A DNA stretch of 64,000 bases from VXOI01 sp965197575 (GTDB taxonomy: Bacteria; Chloroflexota; Dehalococcoidia; Lucifugimonadales; UBA3495), in contig OZ240214.1 of assembly GCA_965197575.1 (NCBI GenBank), positions 2,604,001-2,668,000 of the forward strand, given 5' to 3'. Both the position numbers and the translations under genes were made by a program. Within the stretch, counting starts at the first letter, position 1. Each line of letters begins with the position of its first letter. The notes below the pieces were generated by a model. That model saw only the letters and a program-made list of their open reading frames with translations, was not told where the DNA came from and made no database searches. Positions 35,840 to 44,892 of the stretch are shown here, piece by piece.

Positions 35840-37048
35840 TTGCTCAGGTCCGCCGTATGGCGTCTACCGAATTTGCTGCTGGTTCTGGCGGCCCTTGGGC
35901 TGCTGGCCGGGGCTTGCGTTTCCGTTTCTTCCGAGACCACTGAAACCGAGGTCGAGGCATCCGAAGCTCAGGCCATCGAGGGTCTGCCGCCGGAGTTCGC
36001 CCGCTTGGCCGAGGTCTGGGAGATACTGCAACGGGAACACATCGACGGGGCCAATATCAACCCGCAGACGGTTAGCGACGGCGCGATTCGCGGAATGCTC
36101 GCCTCTCTCGACGATCCCTACGCAGCCTATCTTGACCGGGAACAATTCCCGCTGGAACGGCAGGACATCCGAGGTTTCTTCGAAGGAATCGGGGCCGAGG
36201 TGGGAATGAAGGAAGGGCACGTCACCGTGCTGGCGCCGATGCCGGATTCTCCGGCGGAAGAGGCGGGAATTCGCCCGGGCGACATGATTCTGGCCGTCGA
36301 CGGCGAGGACATCCGCGGGCTCAGCCTGCTGGAAGTGATTCACAAAATCAGGGGAGAGGCGGGCACCACGGTGCGCTTGTCGGTCCGGCGCTTGAACGGC
36401 GTCGACACCGTGGAGATAGCAATCGAGCGAGGAAGAATCACCCTGCGGAGCGTCAACCTGTTGATGCAGGTCGGCAGGATTGGGCACCTTAAGTTGAGCG
36501 GATTCACGGGCGCCACCAACGACGAGCTAAAGGCGGCGCTGGAGCGGTTCGAGCGTTCGCAGGGCGTCGGCATGGTGGTGGACCTTCGCAACAATCCGGG
36601 TGGGTTGGTGTCCTCGGTGGTCGACGTGACCAGCCAGTTCGTGGACGAGGGGCTGGTGCTCTACCAAATCGACGCCAAGGGCCACCGCCGCGATTGGGAA
36701 GTGGAGCCGGGCGGGTTGGCCCATGAGATCCCGGTGGTGGTGCTGGTCAACGAGTTCAGCGCCTCCGCCAGCGAGGTCTTCGCCGGCGCGATCATCGACC
36801 ACGAACGCGCGCCGGTAGTGGGCGTCACCACTTTCGGCAAGGGGAGCGTGAACAATCTCTGGCCGCTGTCGGACGGGTCGGGCATCAACGTCACCACCGC
36901 CCGCTGGTACACGCCGTCGGGTACGCTGATCGAAGGAGAAGGTATAATACCGGACATCGTCGAAGAACCCTCGGAAGACGAGCTCGAAGACCCTCAGTTG
37001 GATCGGGCCATCGAGTTGTTGCAACAAGAGATAGCCAAGGTCAGGTAA
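35840..37048 (+). CDS. S41 carboxy-terminal processing protease (lipoprotein)
   Basis: A 402-residue C-terminal processing peptidase. A signal peptide ends in lipobox LLAGAC (Cys26). A PDZ domain lies at about residues 110-195 (SPAEEAGIRPGDMILAVDGE). The S41 core has LRNNPGGLVSSVVDV, the nucleophile in NEFSASASEVFAGAI and the general base lysine in TTFGKGSVNNLW. It cleaves exported proteins at their C-terminus, outside the membrane. It starts at TTG 35840 after GAGGTGACGAC. smpB starts two bases past its stop codon, so they are likely cotranscribed. Confidence 0.92.
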   Translation: MLRSAVWRLPNLLLVLAALGLLAGACVSVSSETTETEVEASEAQAIEGLPPEFARLAEVWEILQREHIDGANINPQTVSDGAIRGMLASLDDPYAAYLDREQFPLERQDIRGFFEGIGAEVGMKEGHVTVLAPMPDSPAEEAGIRPGDMILAVDGEDIRGLSLLEVIHKIRGEAGTTVRLSVRRLNGVDTVEIAIERGRITLRSVNLLMQVGRIGHLKLSGFTGATNDELKAALERFERSQGVGMVVDLRNNPGGLVSSVVDVTSQFVDEGLVLYQIDAKGHRRDWEVEPGGLAHEIPVVVLVNEFSASASEVFAGAIIDHERAPVVGVTTFGKGSVNNLWPLSDGSGINVTTARWYTPSGTLIEGEGIIPDIVEEPSEDELEDPQLDRAIELLQQEIAKVR

Positions 37049-37050
37049 TC

Positions 37051-37542
37051 ATGGCCAAGAAGAAGTCCGCCAAAACCAGCCAGAACGGCAACCTCCGCAC
37101 CGCCGCCACCAACCGGCGCGCGTTCTTCGACTACGAGATTCTGGAACGCCACGAGGCCGGGCTGGTGCTGACCGGCACCGAGATCAAGTCGGTCCGCGCC
37201 GGGAAGGTGGACCTGAGCGACGGCTACGGCCGCAGCCGCGACGGTGAGATGTGGCTGTTCAACACCTACATCGCTCCCTACGACCCGGCCAGCCAGTTCA
37301 ACCATGACCCGCGCCGCCCACGCAAGCTCCTGCTGCACCGGGACGAAATCCGGGAGTTGGAAAGCGCCGTCGCCGAGAAGGGCCTGACGCTGGTCGCCCT
37401 GCGTCTCTACATCAAGCGCCACGTAGCGAAGGTGGAGCTCGGCTTGGCCCGGGGCAAGAAACGCTACGATAAACGCCGGGCCATCATCAGCCGCGACATG
37501 GACCGGGAAGCCCGCCGGGCCGTGGGAGCGGTGAGAAGTTAG
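37051..37542 (+). CDS. smpB: SsrA-binding protein SmpB
   Basis: A 163-residue SmpB, the tmRNA partner in trans-translation that rescues stalled ribosomes. Conserved parts are ILERHEAGLVLTGTEIKSVR, MWLFNTYIAPYDPASQFNHD, PRKLLLHRDEIRELESAVAE and the basic tail ARGKKRYDKRRAIISRDMDR. Length is standard with a slightly extended N-terminus. ATG at 37051. It follows the S41 protease gene with almost no gap. No tmRNA gene is present in this window. Confidence 0.97.
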   Translation: MAKKKSAKTSQNGNLRTAATNRRAFFDYEILERHEAGLVLTGTEIKSVRAGKVDLSDGYGRSRDGEMWLFNTYIAPYDPASQFNHDPRRPRKLLLHRDEIRELESAVAEKGLTLVALRLYIKRHVAKVELGLARGKKRYDKRRAIISRDMDREARRAVGAVRS

Positions 37543-37633
37543 GAATGTGCGGAGTGTGGAATTAGACCCCCGCACGCTCCGCCCGTCTCCCACATTCCCC
37601 ACTTCAAATATGACATCCTGAAGGAGTATTGAG

Positions 37634-38140
37634 TTGATCCGTGCTCTAAACGGTGTGACCCCGAAGGTTGCCGAGACTGCCTGGGTGAGCGAGTTCGCCT
37701 ATGTGGTCGGCAACGTGGAAATCGGCGAATACGCCAGCATCTGGCCCGGAGTGACCGTCCGCGGCGATGGTGACAACGCCATCGTGATCGGCGATTACGT
37801 AAACGTCCAGGAAGGGTCGGTAGTACACGGCGACGGGCTGGTGCTGGAACCCCATGTCTCGGTGGGCCACTGCGTGGTGGTACACTGCGACCGGGTCGGC
37901 AGCGGCTCCCTTCTAGGCAACAACTGCACCGTTTTGAACAAGGTGACGCTCGGCGAGAACTGCCTGGTCGCGGCCAACTCAGCGGTCCTGGCCGGGGCGG
38001 AAATTCCAGCCAACTCCTTCGTAGTAGGCGCCCCCGCCCAAGTGAGACGCCCCGTAACTGAGGCCCAGATCGCCGCCATGCGCCACACCAGCGAGGAACT
38101 GGTGCGCCGGGCCAAGACGTTCCGCGACAGCGGGCTGTAA
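37634..38140 (+). CDS. gamma-class carbonic anhydrase-like protein
   Basis: A 168-residue left-handed beta-helix protein of the gamma-carbonic anhydrase/PaaY type. Hexapeptide repeats run through VGNVEIGEYASIWPGVTVRG and GDYVNVQEGSVVHGDGLVLE. The three zinc histidines are placed as in the family (VVHG, VSVGHCVVVHCDRVG). Arg in TVRGD is present. The expected role is reversible CO2 hydration, though many members have undefined substrates. It starts at TTG 37634 behind AAGGAG, 91 bases after smpB. Confidence 0.88.
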   Translation: MIRALNGVTPKVAETAWVSEFAYVVGNVEIGEYASIWPGVTVRGDGDNAIVIGDYVNVQEGSVVHGDGLVLEPHVSVGHCVVVHCDRVGSGSLLGNNCTVLNKVTLGENCLVAANSAVLAGAEIPANSFVVGAPAQVRRPVTEAQIAAMRHTSEELVRRAKTFRDSGL

Positions 38141-38155
38141 GTCGGTTGGCCTTCT

Positions 38156-38452
38156 TCATAGAGGCCGCATCGGCGTCCGGTAGCGTTCAAGAGTGCCGAC
38201 ACGCCGTTCAGTGTAGTTCAAGCGCCGGTCCATGCCTCCCTGAACCGACGCCAGGCGCTGCGCTGTCCGCTGGTCCGAGTCAACGATTCGCTGCTCTATC
38301 AGATTGAATCGGTTGGCGCAACGCTCTTCCATAGCGTTCTGACGGTCCGCTATTGCCCCAATCAACTTGGCCACAATCAAGAACATCATAGTGGTTGCCA
38401 CTGCCCCAACCACCATGCCAGCTGAAAGATACGCTATTGCTTGCGACTCCAT
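38156..38452 (-). CDS. small membrane-anchored coiled-coil protein
   Basis: A 98-residue hypothetical protein. One N-terminal membrane helix (about residues 7-32, AYLSAGMVVGAVATTMMFLI) is followed by a charged, probably coiled-coil tail (RFNLIEQRIVDSDQRTAQRL). A GGGAG precedes the ATG at 38452. No known family. It stands convergent to the carbonic-anhydrase-like gene and upstream, on its own strand, of nothing related. Confidence 0.55.
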   Translation of the reverse strand: MESQAIAYLSAGMVVGAVATTMMFLIVAKLIGAIADRQNAMEERCANRFNLIEQRIVDSDQRTAQRLASVQGGMDRRLNYTERRVGTLERYRTPMRPL

Positions 38453-38507
38453 GTATGCTCGCTCCCTAACATTCGACCAAATTGAGCGACCAAATTGAGA
38501 ACTCAGC

Positions 38508-39446
38508 CTACCCCAGACGCCGGGCCAGCGGCAGCACCGCTTCGGCCAAGTGCTCCATCACCCGGACGCAGTCGGCTAACTCGCTGACGCGAAAATCGTA
38601 GGTGAGTTGGTCGATACCTATTTCGTGGCAGGCATGAAGGTCGTCGATGACCTCCTGCGTCGGGCCGACCAGGGCCCCGCCGCTGCGTTCGTTGGAGGCT
38701 TCGGGCAGCCCGATGTCGGTGAAGTGCAGGCTTCGCTTCAGGGACACGGTCACGTCGGCCGGGTCGCGCCCCTGCCGCTCGACCTGCTGCTTCAGGTAGG
38801 GGATGTGGCCAGCGACGAACTCGGGAGTTTGGCGGGTCGTGTGCCAGCAGTCCCCGTATTTGGCGGTGCGCCTCAGGGCCGCCCGGGTGTGCCCGCCGAC
38901 CCAGATGGGGATGTGGGGCTGCTGCACCGGCTTGGGGTAGAACTGGATGCCATCGAACTGGTAATGCTTCCCGTGGTATTCCGGCTCGCTCTCTGTCCAG
39001 AGAACCTTGAAAATCTCCAGGAACTCGTCGGTCATGGGACCGCGGTCGGCGTAGTCGAGGCCCAGGGTCTCGAACTCCTTTTCCAGCCAGCCAACCCCCA
39101 CCCCGCAGATGATCCGTCCTTCGGATAGCACATCCAGCGAGGCGAACATCTTGGCCTGCACCACCGGGTTGCGGTAGGGCAGGATTAGCACGGTGGTGCC
39201 CAGTTTTATCCGGCTGGTATAGGCGGCCAAGTAGCCCAGCAGGGTCATGGTCTCCAGGAACGGCTCGTCCGGCGGTCGTGAGAACCCGCCCGACGGCGTA
39301 TACGGGTACTGGGTAGTCCCGCCGGTGGGCAGCACGACGTGGTCGCCCACCAGCACCGACTCGAACCCCAACTCCTCCGCCGTTTGCACGAAATCCTTGA
39401 GCCCCGGCCCGTCAGGCAGCCGGGGGATAGAAACTCCAATTTCCAT
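38508..39446 (-). CDS. LLM-class F420-dependent oxidoreductase
   Basis: A 312-residue luciferase-like TIM-barrel oxidoreductase of the F420/FMN-dependent type. Typical features are EIGVSIPRLPDGPGLKDFV, FESVLVGDHVVLP, the segment IICGVGVGWLEKEFETLGLD, and IPIWVGGHTRAALRRTAKYG near the cofactor pocket. Members oxidise or reduce small organic molecules with F420 or flavin; the substrate is unknown. ATG 39446. It is common in actinobacteria and in Chloroflexota with F420. Confidence 0.9.
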   Translation of the reverse strand: MEIGVSIPRLPDGPGLKDFVQTAEELGFESVLVGDHVVLPTGGTTQYPYTPSGGFSRPPDEPFLETMTLLGYLAAYTSRIKLGTTVLILPYRNPVVQAKMFASLDVLSEGRIICGVGVGWLEKEFETLGLDYADRGPMTDEFLEIFKVLWTESEPEYHGKHYQFDGIQFYPKPVQQPHIPIWVGGHTRAALRRTAKYGDCWHTTRQTPEFVAGHIPYLKQQVERQGRDPADVTVSLKRSLHFTDIGLPEASNERSGGALVGPTQEVIDDLHACHEIGIDQLTYDFRVSELADCVRVMEHLAEAVLPLARRLG

Positions 39447-39725
39447 GTTCTCCTCTCCTTGTGCATCAAGGAATTTCGTTTCTTAGCCCAAGGCAGTTAC
39501 AAGGGCTGTCCCTACACCCCGTGGCACATATCCGGTGGGGGCAACCCTGGGTGTTGGGACTGCCGATTGTAACTTGCGGTTGACCCGGTATGTAGCTACC
39601 CTGGACGGTGCGACCCTTACATTCCGGGCGCGATACGCCGTGCCCCCTTGCTTGCTACCGCTGGATTCACGGTAACTGTCGCAAGTGCCCTACGTCCAGA
39701 CCGCAAACTGCAAGGGAGTTCCATT

Positions 39726-40133
39726 TTGACCAGGCATTCAGGTATTTGGCGCAACTTCTTGGGATTGATAGTGCTTCTCGGAATTATCGGGGCTTCAGCC
39801 GCTTGCGGGGGGACAAGTGAGACTCCAACACCCCCGTTGCGGATCAACGCTCTCGACATTTGGAAGGAATACCAGCTTAACGAAACAAGGGCCAACAACG
39901 TTTACAAAGACAGAGACCTTCTTGTCCGATTGGACGATATCAGCGAGATAGAATCAGGCGGCAAGGTCCAGTTGTCTATGGATGCACTAGGATTCGCGCA
40001 CATAGAACTCGACTTCAGAGACGAGGCGGACGTTGTGTCGCTGAACCCAGGGAGTTCTGTAGAAGCGATTTGCGAATTATCGGGCTTTCAGTTGGACACT
40101 TGGCTAAATTTCAAGAACTGTAGGTTGCCGTAA
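39726..40133 (+). CDS. lipoprotein with OB-fold tRNA_anti-like domain
   Basis: A 135-residue predicted lipoprotein. It starts at TTG 39726 after AAGGGAG; the leader FLGLIVLLGIIGASAAC ends in a lipobox cysteine. The mature part resembles the tRNA_anti-like OB-fold family seen in exported small proteins: INALDIWKEYQLNETRANNV, YKDRDLLVRLDDISEIESGG and DEADVVSLNPGSSVEAICEL. The fold would bind small ligands or peptides; nucleic-acid binding is not implied. An earlier in-frame ATG at 39648 lacks a ribosome site. Confidence 0.65.
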   Translation: MTRHSGIWRNFLGLIVLLGIIGASAACGGTSETPTPPLRINALDIWKEYQLNETRANNVYKDRDLLVRLDDISEIESGGKVQLSMDALGFAHIELDFRDEADVVSLNPGSSVEAICELSGFQLDTWLNFKNCRLP

Positions 40134-40147
40134 CCACTGCGCGCCAT

Positions 40148-40205
40148 CTACACCGCGATCGCCTTCCGCTCCAGCGACTCGACGTTGCGCGGGCGTCGAA
40201 TCTGA
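40148..40205 (-). pseudogene. alcohol dehydrogenase 3' tail fragment
   Basis: Only about 18 codons remain, ending RNVESLERKAIAV and a stop. They match the last residues of the alcohol dehydrogenase at 41077-42096 (RNGESLGRNAIAV), also on the minus strand. The Uma2 gene lies between the two tails, so a second dehydrogenase gene was probably lost here. Confidence 0.55.
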
Positions 40206-40227
40206 GGATACCGCATGACCTCGCGCT

Positions 40228-40256
40228 TTGATATGCTCCCCTTACCGGCGTACAAT
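40228..40256 (+). promoter_or_regulatory. probable promoter of the Uma2 gene
   Basis: TTGATA (40228-40233) and TACAAT (40251-40256) are 17 bases apart, 36 bases upstream of the ATG at 40292. Confidence 0.55.
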
Positions 40257-40291
40257 GCCGCCATGCCATTTTCCGTCGGCGGAGACCCGCT

Positions 40292-41023
40292 ATGACCACC
40301 AGGCCCATTGCTCCGATGACGGACGCCGCGGGAATCATCCAGTTTCCTGACGCGCCGCCCGAAGAGATGACCGCCTTCGACTACGTTAATTTCCCGGCCT
40401 ACCCGCCTTCCTTGGCCGTCCACTTCGGAAACCCGGACACCACTATAATCATCAGCGAAATCGCCGCGGCGCTGATACCGACCCGGACCTACGAGGGCGT
40501 TCTGTATCCCGACCTGCTCATCGCCTTCGATGTTGACCCCGCCGCCAGAGTAACCCGCAACGGCTACCTCATCCCGGAGCAGGGCAAGCCCCCGGACTTC
40601 GTCCTGGAAGTAGCCTCTGAAACCACTGCCCGCCGGGACGAGACCGTCAAGCGGGACGCCTACGCCGTCATGGGCGTCCCCGAATACTGGCGGTTCGACC
40701 CTACCGGCGGTCGCCGATACCAGGCGGGTCTAGCAGGCGACCAACTGGTGGACGGGACCTACCAGTCGGTCCCCATTCACCGCGTGGACGATGAACGCAG
40801 CTGGGGACATAGCCACGCTCTGCACTTGGACCTGTGCTGGGAAGAGGGCCAACTGCGCTTCTGGGACCCGGTAGGCCAACGCTACCTGACCACCTACCAA
40901 GAAGAGCACGCCTCACGCCGCGCCGCAGAAGCCCGAGCCTACAGCGACCGCCAAGCCCGCGCCGTAGCCGAAGCCCGCGTCCGGGAGTTGGAAGATGAGC
41001 TTCGCCAGCGCTCCAACCCCTAG
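40292..41023 (+). CDS. Uma2 family restriction-endonuclease-fold protein
   Basis: A 243-residue Uma2-type protein with a PD-(D/E)XK nuclease-like core: YEGVLYPDLLIAFDVDP gives the PD, and KPPDFVLEVASETTARRDET the EVxS variant of ExK that defines the family. GVPEYWRFDPTGG is also typical. A C-terminal coiled coil rich in Arg/Ala/Glu follows from about residue 210. Uma2 proteins are abundant in cyanobacteria and Chloroflexota; their biological role is unproven. ATG 40292 follows GGCGGAG. Confidence 0.88.
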   Translation: MTTRPIAPMTDAAGIIQFPDAPPEEMTAFDYVNFPAYPPSLAVHFGNPDTTIIISEIAAALIPTRTYEGVLYPDLLIAFDVDPAARVTRNGYLIPEQGKPPDFVLEVASETTARRDETVKRDAYAVMGVPEYWRFDPTGGRRYQAGLAGDQLVDGTYQSVPIHRVDDERSWGHSHALHLDLCWEEGQLRFWDPVGQRYLTTYQEEHASRRAAEARAYSDRQARAVAEARVRELEDELRQRSNP

Positions 41024-41076
41024 CCGCAAGACACGAGTCCGGCTTCCAGATTTCTCCCCGCTGCCCGCAGAGGCCC

Positions 41077-42096
41077 CTACACCGCAATTGCGTTCCGGCC
41101 CAATGACTCGCCGTTTCTCAGGGCGTCGAAGGCTTCTTCCACGTTTTCCAAGGAGAACGACTTGTCGATAATTGGGCGTACACGGCCTTGGGCCACCAGT
41201 TCCATCGTGTCCTGTAACTCCTGCTTCGTGGTGGCGCGGGAGCCGAATATCTCGAACTCGCCCCGCACCAGTTCGTGGGGCATGACCTCGATGGGAAGGC
41301 CGGGCGTGTAGCCGACGAAGACCAGCCGTCCCGCTTTTCGCAGGCTACGGTAGCTGTGGGGAAGCGTGTCCTGGTTGGAGACGAACTCCATACAACGTCG
41401 GCACCCTCACCGCCGGTCAATTCCTTCACAGTCTCGTCGAAGGGCCCCCGGCGGGCGTCGACTAAATCGTCGGCGCCCAACTCTTGGGCCAGCCCCAGCC
41501 GGGCGTCGTTTATGTCAACTGCGATAGTTCTGGCCCCGGCCAGCCTAGCCATCTGCAGTGCGTGGAGGCCACACCCCGCCCACGCCGACCAAGACCACCG
41601 TCATTCTCGGTCTGACCTGCGCCCGCTTGGTCACGGCGTGGTAGGACGTAGCCACGGCGTCGGCCAAGATACAGGCCTGTTCCAAGGGCACGTTGCCGGG
41701 CGCCTTGCACAGGTTGACGCCCGGCGTCTTAATGTAATCGGCCATTCCGCCGTCGATGCCGAAACCGTGCTGGCGAACGTCGGCGCAGAGGGTATCCCGG
41801 CCCTCCCGGCAGTAGCGGCCGCGGCCGCAGGTCACGTAGAAAGCGATGGTTACGCGGTCGCCGGGGGAGAAGCCGCGTACCTCCGAGCCGACCTCGGCGA
41901 CCTCCCCGGCCACTTCGTGCCCCATGATCAGGGGCACTACTTCCAGGCTCATTCTCCCGGCCCGGATTTTCAGGTCGGTGCCGCAAACTCCGACGTTGCG
42001 AACCCGCACCAGCGCTTCGTAGGGCCCGATTTCCGGGGTGGGCAGCTCCTTCATCAGCAATGGCCCGCCGAATTCCTCCAGCACCAGAGCTCGCAT
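41077..42096 (-). pseudogene. zinc-dependent alcohol dehydrogenase, two single-base frameshifts
   Basis: A medium-chain dehydrogenase (about 339 codons) starting at ATG 42096 (MRALVLEEFGGPLLMKELPT). The catalytic zinc region is VGVCGTDLKIRAG with GHEVAGEVAEVG, and the structural-zinc loop is TCGRGRYCREGRDTLC. After VLVGVGGV an extra T near 41556 shifts the frame; the other frame continues LHALQMARLAGARTIAVDIN. A missing base near 41391 shifts it again to MEFVSNQDTLPHSYRSLRKA and the normal end GRNAIAV. Both lesions are simple, so a recent mutation or a sequencing error is possible. Confidence 0.85.
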
Positions 42097-42160
42097 CCAC
42101 CACTCCCTAGACCAGCAATCGGCTCTATTTTCACCACAGAGAGCACAGAGGGATTCGGCG

Positions 42161-42189
42161 TTGGCGGGTATTTCATACCGTGATATAAT
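42161..42189 (+). promoter_or_regulatory. probable promoter of the duplicated-domain gene
   Basis: TTGGCG (42161-42166) and a perfect TATAAT (42184-42189) are separated by 17 bases. The leader to the GTG at 42302 is about 105 bases. Confidence 0.6.
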
Positions 42190-42301
42190 CCTTTGCAATC
42201 GGAGGGAGGGCCGTCCTTCGGTACCGTCAATGGGTAACATCAGGCGCCCTGCCCCCGGAACACACCCGAATTCGGTAGACATACAAGTCAGGAGGATTAC
42301 T

Positions 42302-43198
42302 GTGGACAAGGGAAATACCGTCATCGACGCGGGCCCCATCGAGTTTGCCATGAGCTACCGCGCGGAAATCATGGATGACCAAGGCCTGTGCTTGCAGGTC
42401 TATTCCGAGGTCGACGGCAAGGACACCGAGATCCTGCGCTTCGACTGCTTCGACCAGGCCCCCCATTACCACTACGGGCCGGAGAACCACAACATCCGGC
42501 TGCATCTGGACAAGACCACCGCCGGCAACCCCCTCGGCTGGACCATCGGCAACCTTCGCGACAACCTGTCCACCATGGTACGCCGGTCCGGATACGAAGA
42601 CCTCGCCTCCGACCTGGAAGCGTCCCCCATCTCCAGCGAGAAGCTGGACGAGGTTGAGGCCACCGGCCGTCGCATGTCCCAGGAGGGCCGCCGCACGGTG
42701 CATCACATGATGCCCGAGATGCTGGAGGGCGACAAGGTAGAGGTCGGCAACCTGAAGTTCGGCCTGGAGTACCGCCACCTGCCCCAGATCAACGACGAGG
42801 GCATGGCCATCCACGTGCTGAGCGACGTCGCTGGTCAGGAAATCGAGCTGCTGGCTTTCGACTGCTTCCAGAACGGCCCCCACTACCACTACGGCCCCCG
42901 CAACCAGGACGTCCGCATTTACTGGGACGTCACCACCTCCGGCGAGACCCTGCGCTGGACATTGGACCAGTTCAAGCAGGGCAAGCTCAGGAGCATGATC
43001 ACCCGCGCCGGCTACCCGACCATCGCCAACGACGTTGACGAAGAGTTGGTGCAGGCCATGCTGCCGTCCATTGAAGACCGCTGCATGGAGCTGGTCGCCC
43101 TCAACACGGAAGCCAAGCCCGCCAACGACCAGCGCAAGACCAAGGCCGAGCTGATCGCCGAGCTGGAAGACCTCCGCGCCAAGGTCGGCGCCCGCTAG
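42302..43198 (+). CDS. protein with two copies of a HYHYG domain
   Basis: A 298-residue soluble protein starting at GTG 42302 behind AGGAGG. Two related units of about 95 residues fill it. Unit 1 (about 12-105) contains RFDCFDQAPHYHYGPEN; unit 2 (about 150-245) contains AFDCFQNGPHYHYGPRN. Both units share the order EYR/SYR strand, FDCF-x3-PHYHYGP-x-N, then TT-x5-LxWT and an ITRAGY/VRRSGYE-type helix. The paired histidines and tyrosines could form a metal or ligand site. A charged coiled coil ends the protein (about 262-298). I do not recognise a characterised family. A strong hairpin follows the stop. Confidence 0.7.
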   Translation: MDKGNTVIDAGPIEFAMSYRAEIMDDQGLCLQVYSEVDGKDTEILRFDCFDQAPHYHYGPENHNIRLHLDKTTAGNPLGWTIGNLRDNLSTMVRRSGYEDLASDLEASPISSEKLDEVEATGRRMSQEGRRTVHHMMPEMLEGDKVEVGNLKFGLEYRHLPQINDEGMAIHVLSDVAGQEIELLAFDCFQNGPHYHYGPRNQDVRIYWDVTTSGETLRWTLDQFKQGKLRSMITRAGYPTIANDVDEELVQAMLPSIEDRCMELVALNTEAKPANDQRKTKAELIAELEDLRAKVGAR

Positions 43199-43236
43199 TC
43201 AACCCGCACCCTCGGAAACGGCGCAAGCCAGACCAA

Positions 43237-43270
43237 AACGGCCCGGAGCAACTCCGGGCCGTTGCTGTTT
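43237..43270 (+). terminator. hairpin terminator after the HYHYG gene
   Basis: An 11-base perfect stem AACGGCCCGGA / TCCGGGCCGTT (43237-43247 and 43253-43263) with a five-base loop GCAAC, followed by GCTGTTTG. The T-run is weak but the stem is strong and 38 bases past the stop codon. Confidence 0.7.
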
Positions 43271-43347
43271 GTATAGCCAGAAATCGTTCGTTGAAGACCC
43301 CATAGCGAAAGGTTAACATCGACCTATCAAGACCAGGAGTCAGTGTG

Positions 43348-44854
43348 ATGAACAAGCAATCCGCACTTTTCATTGACACTGCAATTACACCCCGACTGTC
43401 CGCTGACTTGCACCGAATGAACCCTTGGTGGACGGGCTCCTCCATGCCCCCTCAGCCAAAGACGCGCCGCCATCTGGTGCCACAGATACGCCGGCGGCTG
43501 GACATGGATATTGCCCCGATAGTCGTAGTGCGCGGCCCACGCCAAGTAGGGAAGACGACTGCGCAGTTTCAAATCATTTCAGATTTGCTAGAAGAAGGAG
43601 TGCCGCCGACCAGCATCCTCCGGGTCCAGTTCGATGAAATAGTCTCGTTAAGAGGAACACCAGAGCCGATTCTCACCATATCGGACTGGTTTGAACACAA
43701 TGTAACGGACAAGCGGTTTAACGCACTGGCGCAAGACGGCCAAAAAGCATACCTCTTTTTCGACGAGGTGCAAAACCTCGATGATTGGGCCCCGCAGCTC
43801 AAATCGCTGGTCGACAACACCTCGGTTAGAGTCGTAGTGACTGGAAGTTCCGCACTGCGTATTGAGATGGGCCGGGACAGCCTTGCGGGACGCATCAACA
43901 CGGTCGAAGCGGGTGTCCTTTCGCTAACCGAGATCGGGGCGTTGCGCGACATGAACAACCTACCGCCATTTCTGCGCGATAACGGTCTCGGATCACTAAT
44001 TGATAAGGAATTTTGGCACGATCTGCGGGCCCACGGGCTAACAAACGCATCGTTCCGGCAGGAGTCGTTCCGACACTTTTCGGAGCGGGGCGGCTATCCC
44101 CTCGTCCACCGCCTGAAGGATGAGGATTGGAACTCGCTCGCCGACCAGTTGAACGAGACCGTCATAAAGCGGGTGATCGAGCACGACCTCCGGGTTGGCG
44201 GTCGCGGACGGAAGCGGGATGGTCGGCTGCTTGAAGAGCTTTTCCCGCCTGGCCTGTCGCTATGCTGGGCAGACGCCAGCAGTTGGGACGCTTGCGGAAG
44301 AGGCCCGCCAATCCCTCGCCGCTAATATCGGCAGCCAGCGGGTGACTCAATACTTGCGGTTTCTTGGCGATACCCTTTTAGTTCGCTTGATTCCACCTCT
44401 TGAAATACGACTAAAGAGAAGGCGGGGGAGTTCCAAACTTTGCCTGGTGGACCACGGCTTGCGCGCCAGTTGGCTTCAGGAGCAGATCCCGTTAACGTCA
44501 GAGGGGCTTGCGGAGCGTCCGGATCTCACAACGCTGGCCGGCCATCTCGCCGAGAGTATTTTCGGCTCGGTCGCTTCCACGATTAGCGGCTTGGATGTCG
44601 CTCACTTCCCCGAACGGGGAATGGACCGCGAAGTGGATTTCGTGCTAACCGTCGGCGCTCAGCGCGTGCCCGTGGAAATCAAATATCAGCGCAGGATCGA
44701 TCCGTTGCGGGACACGCTGGGCATCCGCTCGTTCCTAGAGAAATCCGTCAACAATGCCTCGTTCGGCTTGCTGATAACCCAGGACAACTCAGGGGAAGTC
44801 GATGATCCACGCATCGTGAGCCTTCCGCTATCAACCTTTATGTTGCTCAGATGA
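43348..44854 (+). pseudogene. AAA ATPase with DUF4143, one frameshift
   Basis: An AAA_14/DUF4143-type ATPase of about 500 residues starting at ATG 43348 behind AGGAG. Walker A is VVVRGPRQVGKTT, Walker B AYLFFDEVQNLDDW, and the sensor-type VVVTGSSALRIEMGRDSLAG follows. The frame shifts in GAGCTTTTCCCGCCTGG near 44247, where one extra C is present. The second frame continues LACRYAGQTPAVGTLAEEAR and ends with the DUF4143 nuclease-like part (MDREVDFVLTVGAQRVPVEI, KYQRRIDP). The role of this family is not settled; it is often in accessory DNA. One-base lesion: true pseudogene or sequencing error. Confidence 0.82.
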
Positions 44855-44892
44855 AGAAATTGAGATGTCGGAAATCGGCAGGGAATCCTAGC

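Noticed and set aside
37543..37633. GGAATGTG/CACATTCC inverted repeat between smpB and the carbonic-anhydrase-like gene as a terminator
   Set aside because: The arms are short and about 50 bases apart, and no T-run follows, so termination cannot be claimed.
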